Below the pieces are notes generated by a model. The model had not been told where the DNA came from and ran no database searches. It saw only the letters and a list, made by a program, of their open reading frames with translations. From Micropterix aruncella (taxonomy: Eukaryota; Arthropoda; Insecta; Lepidoptera; Micropterigidae), in the NCBI GenBank assembly GCA_944548615.1, contig OX155961.1, positions 23,030,620 through 23,094,619 on the forward strand: a stretch of 64,000 nt of DNA. The letters run 5' to 3'. The stretch's first letter is position 1. The number at the start of each line of letters is the position of its first letter. The translations under genes and the position numbers were made by a program. Below, one piece after another: positions 51,501 through 60,100 of this stretch.

Positions 51501-54500
51501 AATATTCTATATTCGAAATTTCAATGCAATCATTGTGCAGTTGTTCTTTTTATGATTGGTGTAGTAGTTTCATAGTTATAGTACTTTAAGGTCGATGTCG
51601 CCTAAAATCCAGCAAAAGAGACAGATGCATCCATGAAAATACCCATTTACTCCAAGGGTTAATGTGATGGGTGGGCTTATTTCTTTTCGCAAATTGAGTC
51701 GATTTTAGGTGCATTTATGGACAATTTCAATCTTAATTCTGACTCAACATCAAGTTGATTTCTATATTTGGTTTTTATATATTTACCAGGTGTGAAAACC
51801 CACTTTCAAAAAGAGTGGGTTTTAGATGTGAGAGTGGGTTTAGAGAGAGCTTCCTGTCTAGCTGCCCAAAAATCAATTAAAGACATCGTTTTGAAATCCG
51901 CATGAAGAGTTTCATCCGCGGACATTTCTATTAATGTTTCGCCATTACTCGCCATTACATTCTCGGTTGTGACCATTAACGGGTTTCGAATCCAGCTGAC
52001 AGCATTATCAATATCTGGAAAATACCTCTTTAGTTCGTTGGAGAGCTGAGAAATATGAAGAACAATTTTAGTCCTTATTTCGGCATTCACGGTTAGGATG
52101 GTCGTCGTAACAAATTTGTGCAGAAGAGGAAAACACTCAACCATATTTTTATTCCAGCCAGTTTTCCAAAGCTCCATTTTTTTTATGAGAGCATGTATTT
52201 TGTCCTGCACAGTGAATACGCTGCATGTAGAACCTTGCATTCGTTTCGTTTAGACATGAAAAAATGTCAGCTAAATAGGTTACTCTTAGGTTACTCTTAG
52301 GTTACCAGGTTTCATCTTCAAATCGGACTTGAGGTTAAAGTCACTGTCCTTCAAAACAAAATAGATTTTGTGACGAAGTTAAACAAACCGAGCTAATATT
52401 ATGCCTCTTGATAACCAGCGTACTTCACAGTTTAACAGTATTGAAACATGTTCACTACCCATCTCTCGGAAAATAATGCAAAAAGTCTCGCTTTGAGCGG
52501 ATGTGCTTATATGTAATTTATTATTTTGACAACCTCTAACAGTGCTGTTTGTAAATTATCAGGCATTTTCTTGCACGCCAAAGCTTCTCTGTGCAATGCA
52601 CAATGCATACTTTTAGCATCAGGAGCAAGATTTTTAATCCTAGTGACTAGTCCAAATATCCTTCCTGTCATGGCCTTGGCACCATCAATCAATATACTAA
52701 CACACCTCACCCAATTTATGCTATGTTTTAAAAAAACGAATTGATGGTTGTCACGGGGTGGAAATGACATGGTATTGAAAATATCTACTCCTTTTGTCGT
52801 AGACTCCATGGTCTTGCAAAACAGAAAATCTTCTTCACATATATTTTCATATACATATTTGTCAAAAACAAGTCAATTCGGCAGTCCACTTATATCTGTT
52901 GATTCATCAACTTGAATCGCATAATAACTATTTTGCAATCGTTGTGCGAGTTGATTTTCAACATCGTGTGCCATGTCGTGATGCGCCATGCAATTGTATC
53001 CATTGGAAATAGGTATTTTATCCTGCAATTTCGATGATCTCCTAAAACACAACTAACTATATCTTCAGCTGCTGGTAAAATCAATTCTTCAGCAATATTG
53101 TATGACTATCCGGACTTTGCTATTCTATGTGCCACAAGAAAAAAAATACGTAAATAATCTGATTTAGTAGCCTAAGTGGTTTTTATTGTTTTTTTTTGAG
53201 GAATCCAACTCTTTCTTATTACGAACAAAAAAAATCTAAAGGTTTGTCTGCGTACTGCTGATGTTTCGTCTCCAAATGTCTTTGCAGCAATGATGGCTTC
53301 ATCGAGCTATTGGCGAGAACTTCTGAATATATTGCACATTGTGGCTCTGGGTATTGAGATTCCATCCAATTTTCATCAAATCAAATCCAATTTTTAGATA
53401 GTCTAGGTCATATTTCCTTTTTTTCGACAATGGAGTTATATTTTTTTCGCGTTCCTTTGAAACTGAACAGAAGTAGACGCACTTTGAGGTGACGTACGTT
53501 GTACAGGCTGTGAGCTGGATGTTGACGATGAAGCATCTCGACATTTTCTGCGTAATGACCCCCGTTTTTATCCACTGATTCATGTTTACTTTGATTATTC
53601 GAACAAAATAATCGCCATCCGTACGAAATAAGCAAATACACTGAGCGAAGCAAACACTGAGTGAACAGTGAGTGCAGGCAGGGGCTCGCGCCGCGTCGAG
53701 CGCGGGCGGAGCGAGATTTAGACCATGACCAGCAATTCAGCCGCGTGCTCGCCACGCCACCGAGCATGGCGCACGTACTTGCCGGCCGTCGAGCCGCCGT
53801 TACGCAAATGCAGTCGCGAACCCCCTACCATCAAATGGCGAACCACTGGGGGTTCGCGTACCATACTGAGTAACACTGCCTTAGAGGCAGGTTTATAGCG
53901 CCGTCTATATTGCGCCACTGTACGCTGTACCGCGAACATTACCATATGAACGACAGAAGATTAATTAAATGAATGTTTGGAAATAGAAGTGCCATCTACA
54001 CCTTGCTTTTTGTAGTAATATTCTAGCCGCTAAATAGTAGTACGGCTTTGAGCAATCTAATACACTTTATAATCAATGATATAACTAATGTCTTATAATT
54101 TTTCAGAGGTGCTTTCTACCTGGATAAAGAAGAAGAGGTGCTCAAGCAGGACTTCTCCGGAGCTACTCTGGATGACCACTTTGATAAGAGTGTACTTCCT
54201 AAGGTAATTAGTTAGTTTACAAAATAATATTTTATTTCGTTTAAAAGAGGCAATACTCAGTAAGTTAACGCTCGTTTGAACCGACTTTAACGGATTTGAA
54301 TGTAGCATTTGATAGTCGAGTAATTTCCTCAGTTACTAGCGTTAATTGGATATACTCTGGATTACAGACTACATTGAGATAATCACGTTGATGAGCAGTG
54401 CGACAAGCTTAGTCGTGCATGCCTTGCACTATGGTGCCTTATGGCAACTCTTATTTCTCTTATGTCCACGTTATTCGTTCGTTTACGTTTCTCTTATGTC

Positions 54501-55461
54501 CTTCGCTACTGACAACGTTATTTCTCTTATGTCCACATTTTTTTTGAAGTACGGGACAGTAAAGCGGTGTCGACTACAACGGGCAAACCCGTCACCCCAG
54601 ACTGGTATAACAATATGTGATCAATCTTCCAGCCGTGGGATGAACATAGAAAACTTAGAAACAAGACAATCTACTGTCTAGCATCGCCAACAAGCCCATT
54701 AGAGGCCAACGCCTTACGGCGAGGCACCGGGAAAGGTAAACAGCGGGCAGCCTCTCCCCCTAACTACCAGTTTTGATAGGATATCTCCGTCTGGAGTTGT
54801 TACCCTTCAGGATACTTCCGTCCTGTTGACTGGTTACGGGTCTAAAGTCGCTTACGCAGCCTCTACCTGTTATATTAGAGCGGTAATTCAATTTGAATTT
54901 ATCGCGGACCTGGGCGTTCTTTGCCGGTAGTGCCACACGGGATCGAGTGGCCCAAGGTCATTTCAAGAGTGGCATGACAACAGGTCAACATCCACCCCCA
55001 CTGCTTAGGAGACAGTATATTACCATAGTCTCCAGACTCCTTCAGCAAGTAATCAGAGTGCACAACCAATTGGCGTTGCCGAACGGTGCGCAAACCGTCC
55101 AGCAGCGCCGGGATTCAATCCCGCCAGGAGTAGAGAAAGCCTAACTGCCCGCCTTTTCTGTTACTAGTACTTCTGTCGCCTGAGAGCATACATACCATAT
55201 GCTACTGTATGTTCGCAGCACTACCATTTTTATGGTCCTGGGACAAAAGGAACACAAATATAAAATGTTATTCTTCGCCCGCAGGTGATGCAAGTGAAAA
55301 AGTTTGGAAGGTCGGGACGGACTAAATATACGCATCTGGTTGATCAAGATACGACAGCCTTCGACTCGCCTTGGAGTACCGAAGCACCGCGTTTGGTCAG
55401 CGGTCGTTCGTACTCCAGTAAACAGATCTTCGGCAAACCCAGCACAAAAAGGAAACATTAA
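36432..55461 (+). CDS. Mfap1: MFAP1, complete nine-exon gene
   Basis: Coding exons are 36432-36507, 36586-36779, 40000-40232, 41966-42090, 42193-42377, 43502-43626, 50500-50643, 54107-54203 and 55285-55461, all with GT-AG introns and consistent phases. They total 1356 nt, or 451 residues plus stop, against about 440-480 in known MFAP1 proteins. The product has the family's N-terminal [17 protein letters not shown] block, acidic Glu/Ser-rich middle stretches, a Lys/Arg/Glu coiled-coil region, and the highly conserved C-terminus ([15 protein letters not shown], then [18 protein letters not shown]). In this family MFAP1 is a nuclear spliceosomal B-complex protein that works with Prp38, despite its old extracellular-matrix name. 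Introns 2, 3, 5, 6 and 7 are enlarged by transposons. The start is the first of two adjacent ATGs; the second is at 36435. A polyadenylation signal AATAAA lies about 30 bases after the stop. Confidence 0.95.
36586..36779 (+). CDS. Mfap1: MFAP1 coding exon 2
   Basis: Residues 26-90. Carries the diagnostic [17 protein letters not shown] motif followed by an acidic serine-rich stretch. Acceptor is TTGCATAG and donor is GAG|GTAAGT. The phase is 0 at its end. Confidence 0.95.
36780..37485 (+). other. MFAP1 intron 2, first part
   Basis: Contains GAATGCCTATATCTCGCTTA (about 36933, shared with 23617) and a second copy of the GGTGCTCCTAAACGGGC repeat at 37176. No gene. Confidence 0.5.
37490..38740 (-). 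mobile_element. CR1/L2-like LINE, 5'-truncated
   Basis: Minus strand encodes 269 residues (37927-38736): [59 protein letters not shown] and [20 protein letters not shown]. The 3' UTR has the TAGTTAGGAG-like motif (37559-37568 on the plus strand) and an (AAAT)n tail. Inserted antisense in MFAP1 intron 2. Confidence 0.83.
38741..39999 (-). mobile_element. LINE 3' remnants in MFAP1 intron 2
   Basis: The frame at 39359-39592 (-) encodes [20 protein letters not shown] then [20 protein letters not shown], the extreme C-terminus of a CR1/R1-like ORF2. Two GGCAATA..CC-type 3' UTR phrases near 38920 and 39150 suggest two overlapping 3' ends. Bases 39600-39999 hold no recognised feature. Confidence 0.55.
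40000..40232 (+). CDS. Mfap1: MFAP1 coding exon 3
   Basis: Residues 91-167 plus two bases. It contains [13 protein letters not shown] (the DPRLRRL block of the family), two Glu/Ser-rich acidic runs and the DEDEIERRR segment. Acceptor is ATTACAG and donor is AG|GTAATA. Confidence 0.95.
40256..40945 (+). mobile_element. RNase H LINE 3' fragment in MFAP1 intron 3
   Basis: Encodes the last part of an RNase H domain ([26 protein letters not shown]). After a frameshift comes [20 protein letters not shown] with a zinc-knuckle tail ([15 protein letters not shown]). It ends near an A-rich stretch (40927-40947). Different family from 3605-5086. It starts only about 24 bases after the exon 3 donor. Confidence 0.8.
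41088..41364 (-). repeat. Repeat A, partial copy
   Basis: Reverse complement of about 29868-30150. The hairpin survives as ATGGGTGAACCCGT on the minus strand. It is immediately followed by an R2/R4/NeSL-type LINE fragment in the orientation expected for LINE 5' to 3'. Confidence 0.7.
41386..41885 (+). mobile_element. R2/R4/NeSL-type LINE fragment with internal deletion
   Basis: Plus strand. The post-RT region ([12 protein letters not shown], to the GSGNIE position near 41560) jumps straight to the ITLYSLSR position near 41580, so the zinc-knuckle region is deleted. It ends AATTCTATGGCTTCGAAGGG. Frames are broken throughout. Bases 41886-41965 are the end of MFAP1 intron 3. Confidence 0.75.
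41966..42090 (+). CDS. Mfap1: MFAP1 coding exon 4
   Basis: Residues 168-209. Acidic, ending in a [10 protein letters not shown] block matching the family's EYTDSE region. Acceptor is TTTTTCAG and donor is CTG|GTATGC. Intron 4, which follows, is only 102 bases and free of transposons. Confidence 0.93.
42193..42377 (+). CDS. Mfap1: MFAP1 coding exon 5
   Basis: Residues 210-271. Begins with the conserved PRVKPVFVR block and the DRMTVAEKE segment, followed by a strongly charged, probably helical Lys/Arg/Glu stretch. The donor is AAG|GTTAGA. The frame stays open past it to 42404, but the phase and family alignment favour splicing at 42377. Confidence 0.9.
42439..43370 (+). mobile_element. Solo LTR, probably Gypsy-type
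   Basis: 932 bp, starting TGTCGCGGAGC and ending CCTCGCGACA (TG...CA with 7-bp inverted ends), flanked by AATC at 42435-42438 and 43371-43374. It is GC-richer than the intron. Near its 3' side it has a TATA-like ATATATAATATA (about 43239) and a GAATAAAC polyadenylation-like signal (about 43301), as expected for U3-R-U5 in plus orientation. No internal retrotransposon domain remains, so the full element was lost by LTR recombination. Gypsy assignment is inferred from the 4-bp duplication only. Confidence 0.85.
43502..43626 (+). CDS. Mfap1: MFAP1 coding exon 6
   Basis: Residues 272-312 plus two bases. Carries [23 protein letters not shown], matching the EYEAWK(V/L)RE block of MFAP1. Acceptor is GTTTTCAG and donor is GC|GTAAGT. 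Confidence 0.95.
43790..44852 (+). mobile_element. R2/R4/NeSL-type LINE 3' fragment
   Basis: Plus strand, open for 226 codons (43736-44416). Encodes [59 protein letters not shown] and IVELTVPW. It ends with the family 3' terminus GAATTCCATGGCAGCTCCAT. It starts at the same point of the LINE as the copy ending at 29866. Confidence 0.88.
44853..45439. other. MFAP1 intron 6 sequence, possible LINE 5' region
   Basis: GC-richer than its surroundings at 45050-45380, directly upstream of the LINE ORF1, so possibly its 5' UTR. No coding feature. Confidence 0.35.
45440..49960 (+). mobile_element. CR1/L2-like LINE, decayed, with internal duplication
   Basis: ORF1 at 45462-45940 begins with a zinc-finger-like CIACDSSLL...CMVCEKDYH followed by stops, then a coiled coil ([20 protein letters not shown]). 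Endonuclease: [29 protein letters not shown], then with a shift at about 47110 [18 protein letters not shown] and [80 protein letters not shown]. The C-terminus is [20 protein letters not shown]. The 3' UTR has the CCTAGTTAGGCAGA motif near 49875 and ends at (ATT)n. Inserted sense in MFAP1 intron 6. Confidence 0.87.
45741..46918 (+). repeat. Perfect 589-bp tandem duplication inside LINE
   Basis: 45741-46329 and 46330-46918 appear identical, each starting GTTAACAAGGTTAACAACGA. The unit spans the ORF1 coiled coil to the first third of the endonuclease, so the second copy joins YTLNNN to VNKVNNDN and then repeats. Confidence 0.97.
49961..50499. other. End of MFAP1 intron 6
   Basis: AT-rich; no feature recognised. 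Confidence 0.3.
50500..50643 (+). CDS. Mfap1: MFAP1 coding exon 7
   Basis: Residues 313-360 plus two bases. Contains [12 protein letters not shown] and the invariant [12 protein letters not shown]. Acceptor is TTTTTTCAG and donor is AG|GTTTGC. Confidence 0.95.
50840..51010 (-). repeat. Dispersed AT-rich MITE-like repeat, copy 2
   Basis: Inverse orientation relative to 18300-18600, sharing TGATGTAATCAGC, ATAGATGACACTAATAATTG and ATCATTGGCTAAAT on the minus strand. Confidence 0.6.
51168..53878 (-). mobile_element. hAT element (ZBED/SCAND3-like transposase), degenerate
   Basis: Flanked by the 8-bp duplication CCTTAGAG at 51160-51167 and 53879-53886. Ends CAGGGTTTCTTGAA and CAGTGTTACTCAGT (inward) are hAT-like. 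The minus strand encodes transposase pieces: a BED-finger region near 53230-53430 ([30 protein letters not shown]), a core at 52507-52809 ([36 protein letters not shown]) and a C-terminal portion at 51806-52240 ([20 protein letters not shown]). Stops and shifts separate them. This resembles the ZBED5/SCAND3 lineage of hAT transposases. A 306-bp TTAA MITE sits near the 3' end. Located in MFAP1 intron 7. Confidence 0.9.
51353..51658. mobile_element. 306-bp TTAA MITE (P2 family), copy 2
   Basis: TTAA at 51349-51352 and 51659-51662. Same length as 30831-31136 and differing at only a handful of positions. Same paired GAGTATGATACGACC motifs and palindromes. Nested in the hAT element, so inserted later than it. 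Confidence 0.93.
54107..54203 (+). CDS. Mfap1: MFAP1 coding exon 8
   Basis: Residues 361-393. Encodes [11 protein letters not shown] and the [11 protein letters not shown] segment. Acceptor is TTTTTCAG and donor is AAG|GTAATT. Confidence 0.95.
54204..54560. other. Start of MFAP1 intron 8
   Basis: No recognised element. The phrase TTTCTCTTATGTCC recurs three times between 54450 and 54540. Confidence 0.35.
54566..55130 (+). repeat. Repeat A, copy in MFAP1 intron 8
   Basis: Starts GGTGTCGACTACAACGGGCA with hairpin ACGGG-CAAA-CCCGT and resembles 415-1075 over most of its length (TTGATAGGATATCTCC, ACTGGTTACGGGTC, AGAGTGGCATGACAACAGGT). The 3' end differs. Confidence 0.75.
55285..55461 (+). CDS. 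Mfap1: MFAP1 coding exon 9 with stop
   Basis: Residues 394-451 and the TAA stop at 55459-55461. Encodes [20 protein letters not shown], the most conserved stretch of the protein, then a variable basic tail. AATAAA signals follow at about 55493 and 55562. Confidence 0.95.
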   Translation: MMQVKKFGRSGRTKYTHLVDQDTTAFDSPWSTEAPRLVSGRSYSSKQIFGKPSTKRKH

Positions 55462-56178
55462 TCGTGGTCAAAATAGTTTTAATTTATTTAAGAATAAATA
55501 CATTAATTTCTAACTTTTGAATTAATTGTCTCTACCTATTAATCAGTGATGTATATTGGAGAATAAATTTTGATGTTTGAAAATGAAATATTTCTTTATT
55601 TCCAGAAATGTACGAAAGTACCATGGTTATACTTTCCACATGTTAATTCAACAGGATAGAATTGTGTCTTTTAACAGAGGCTGCACTCGCTAAAACAATC
55701 ATTTTTGACAATGAAAAACAGGAAACCAAATCCTACTCTTATCTAAAAAAAACACAAAAACATTTACATTTTATTTAAATTCCTGGAAGCTGTCTTCAAA
55801 GTGGAGATTATTAGATTAATGGGAGAGGTAGGGCATGTAAAAAGAAATAATATGTAATATTATATTTTATTTTTTATTTCATATTTTATTTAATAAGTAT
55901 TTTTTATTTAGTAATTATACAATTCACAAATATTATTTACAAGAAAAGATGTATATAAACCAGAAACTATTCTGTATTTTTTAAAATTAATCTTGATAAT
56001 AAACTAGTTGATAGGAATTCCTACAATTGGTAGTGTCTCGGCAAAATATTTGTATTTAGAATTAACTACCAATAATATTAATATTAAAATATTCATAGTA
56101 CCATAAACATTGCACACAACAAAGCCGTGAATATATGTATTCTACAGTTTTGAATAAGGGAATCACCAACATAGCATA
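55462..56178. other. MFAP1 3' flank
   Basis: The likely MFAP1 3' UTR (AATAAA at about 55493 and 55562), then AT-rich sequence without recognised features up to the TTAA element. Confidence 0.4.
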
Positions 56179-57140
56179 TTAACCCTTTGAGTATGATACG
56201 ACCAAATTTGGTTCTGACACTTTTATCCGTTGAATCTGATACGACCGAATTTGGTTCCAGTCGGCGCGCGCGCTTTCGAACGCTTTGTTTACCATCGAAA
56301 GCATTTTGTCTCTTTCATGCGTATGGCAGATCGGGTACAGTATTAAATTCTCTCTGTTATCATGCGCCGCATTAACTGCGCAGTCCATGTGAAGTATTAT
56401 TACTGAACGCGCCAAGTCGAACGCACAACTTCTCGAAACGTGCTCGAAACGTCAAATACGCCGTTGCTCGTGTCGGCATTTTAGAAACGGTTTTCGAGTA
56501 GATTTCGGTGTGTTTTTGAACGAATCGTAAGTAAAAGCATTTCTACAACATCATATAGTCCCCTTAAACTGATTAGATGTACCATTTATCGTGTATATGA
56601 AGTATTTCGGGACTTTGAATGTCGCGTCGCAAATGCGCATGGCCGCCATTACGTTTTGCAGAAATGTTTTTTCGTGATTCTTGCATAATTTCTCCAGATA
56701 TCTCAGAAATTTATGGATATATAGCTCGGAAATATATGTGATTATGTTTTCCCCGTATATAACTTATGCAATAAGTAATATTTTTTTGATAATGGTTGAT
56801 TTCTCGAAAGCCATGTTTTTCAGCATTCGAAGATTCCCGCTAAAAATACTAAAATTCGTGTTTTTCATCATTTTTTGCGGGTGGGTAAAAGAGGATTCGA
56901 TAAAAAAATCGATATTTTATACGATAAAAACCTAACCTCAGTTTTTTTCGATAAAATTTCGTAATTTCATAACAGTTGGATTTCTTTATATCGGGAATTA
57001 TAGAATATATAAAATAAAGTAGAAAAGAATATATAACTTTTTAGACATAACTGCATATTTAGTGAAAAAAAACAGTTAGAAAGTTTTCGAATTCAATTTT
57101 GTTATTTTACAAAAAATTTCGTTATCGTTTCATCAATTAG

Positions 57141-60100
57141 ATGGCATCATCGCGACGGGACAGAATCCTAGACCTGGTGGAGGAGCAGTCTTCTGAGGAT
57201 GAGAGCAGCGATGGGAGTATGGGGCCAGTCGAAGAACTGATGGTGGAGACCTATGAGGAAGCGGATGACGTAGACCAGTACATCGGCTTTGGCGATCTGT
57301 CGCCGCTTTTAGAGATGTACTGGTTGAGTCCATCTGGCACCGAAAGGCTAATGTAAGTACTTATAACAAAAGTGAATTACAATTTTATCATATAAACACG
57401 AGTTCGAGGTCCCTTGCACGGTCCTCTCCCTTACGAAACGTGGTATACCGAATCTATCTCGGACCACGGCATCCTTTGCCCGGCTATTCACCCAGGATCG
57501 GGTAGCCGATGGTCGTTTCAAGAGCAGTCGCCGTAAGGTCCGCAACCACCCCTGCTCTATAGGAAACAGTACTGCTTCCAGACTCCCCCGACTGTTAGCC
57601 AGAGTGCGCTATCGATTGGCTTATGCCTCGATTAAAATAGTCACTCGCTTATTACCCACGCACCATTTTGCCCCGGTAACCCGTTTTGTGAGGAATACGA
57701 GTAGCTAAATATATGACACCTATTATTCCCGGATAGTTTTCTAGGACTGAAATAAGTACAGTGAATTGGTCATGGCGTTGGCGTGCAAAGGGGTGGAAGG
57801 AGAGACAAAATTAGATTTGCCGGGGTCAAAATGACCCGTGATTATTATCCAGGATGGTTAAATAATAAAATGTGGTTTGAATTACGTCATCGCATTGAAA
57901 TTAATAATAAATTATTAGTTTAAAAAGAAACACTAAAAACACGCTTTTGGGCTATGATACAATATTCACATACACACGGCTATGATACGATATTCCATCA
58001 TGGAATGCCAGTGCCTATCTTCCGGCTTCATCATCAGACCTTGAAACCTAATCGTGGTCAAAGTTCATTCCAAGACTTTTCTAACAAGTCCAAACACAGC
58101 TATGATACGATGTTCCATCATGAAGTTTCAGTTCATATCTTCCGACTCCATCATCAGATCAGTTCGACAGTACCATATTATTATATTGTCATCAGAACTA
58201 CATACAGCTGTCAAATTTCATGACGCCACGATCCTTGGAAGATGGTTAAATTAGTTACCTTAGATTCCATTACATAGTTACATACAGGTCGACCCAATAA
58301 AAGCGTGTTAAAAATGAGGTGTAAGAAAGAAAGAAACGCCGAGAGAGGGTTGAAGGAAACATAGTACGACGACACCGGAAACCATCTTGACGTGATTTGT
58401 CGCCGAGATTAAAAAAACATTTCAGAATATTCAATCAATACTATTGACGTTATCCATGATTTCTGCAAGAGATAACTGGTGTACGAAATGCCGTCTTATA
58501 TTTACATGTTAGCGCCTGCGATCCTGTTCATCCATCTCTTTATTCAACCTTTCTTCAATATGAAAATCCGCCAACTCAGTCGCTATCGATTGGCTTATGC
58601 CGCACGGTGCGCAGACTGTCCAGGAGCGCCAGAAAGTTGATTCCTAGGGGAAACTAACCCTAAGGCCAGAGTCCTACCCGTGCTCGTACTTCATGCGTTG
58701 AGGCCGTCGGATGGGTGTTGACTCGTGAGTGTGACCAACCCTGAACAGAATGGGTCTTCGTGGCCAATTTTACATACATGAAATCTTAGCCTAGGTACAA
58801 GGTGCATAACAAATACAATTTTACAATAGAATCAGACATAACAAGTATATAAGTAATTAACCTAGGTACAAACACAATAATACAACAATCTTTATTTTAC
58901 AGTAAAATATAACCTACGTACATAAAATGCAATAAATCTTATTTTCTTCCCGCGCAGCGGGTCGAACAAGATTTCTCGTGGTCTGTTGTCGAGCGGCGTC
59001 TCTGTGCGCCTGCTCGCTCCTGAACATTGCACATATACATAAATACATAGGTAATGTATGTATTACTGTTTGATCCGAGATACTGTACATAATGTACCTA
59101 CATTCTATGCATATAAATATTTATTACTGGCGTTGTTGCGCCCGTTGCACAACATATGCAGTGCCCTGTGGCGCGGACCGACCTAGCTCTGTGTGGACCC
59201 AGGACTGTAAAAAGAGGTCCACCGCTTGGTCGCCGCTTGCCCCGTAACGGGCGGCCACGACACCTGCTGCAAGCCTCGATACGCCTCAGTCTTTCTCTTT
59301 TACCACCGTTTTACTCCCCGTCCCCTGCACCAATAAAACACACCTTCCTTTCACAAGTGCTAACACGGCATATTATTTTTCGATAATGTTTTTGAGCGAC
59401 ACACTATAAATTTACATACATGAAATTTTAGCCTAGGTACAAGGTGCATAACAAATACAATTTTACAATAGAATCAGACATAACAAGTATATAAGTAATT
59501 AACCTAGGTACAAACACAATAATACAACAATCTTTATTTTACAGTAAAATATAACGTACGTACATAAAATACAATAAATCTTATTTTCTAAATGTCTATC
59601 CCGTTTTTCCCGAGCAGTCGACTACTCTTCAGACTTCTGTATGATTTTATTATCATAGATTTATTATTAATTTTTTGTGTTTTTTTTCTAAACTTCAGCA
59701 ACCTGTCGGATGCCCACCCAGATCTCCACCACTCACCGCCGCCGCCCGATCCCTTACTCGCTGCTGTCGTTAGAGAGGTATCAAAGTATTATAAAGAAAT
59801 TGATTTGAAGATTTTATTACATACAACTAACGGAATTCTTGTATCTTCTAGACGTCTCCGCCATGGTCGCCTGGACTGTCCCGTCTGTTGTCGTCGCAGG
59901 TTAGAACGGTTTGTATATATAATAAATATAGTTTGGCAAATTGATTTTGGAGATTCACGGAATTCTTGTATCTTTTAGACGTCATCTCCGCGGTCGAGAT
60001 CTCGCTCGCCACAGCCAGGACCGTCCCACCGATGGTCGCCGCCGCAGCCCAGACCGGTTTATATACATAATAAATATATGTTTGGCAAATTGATTTTGGA

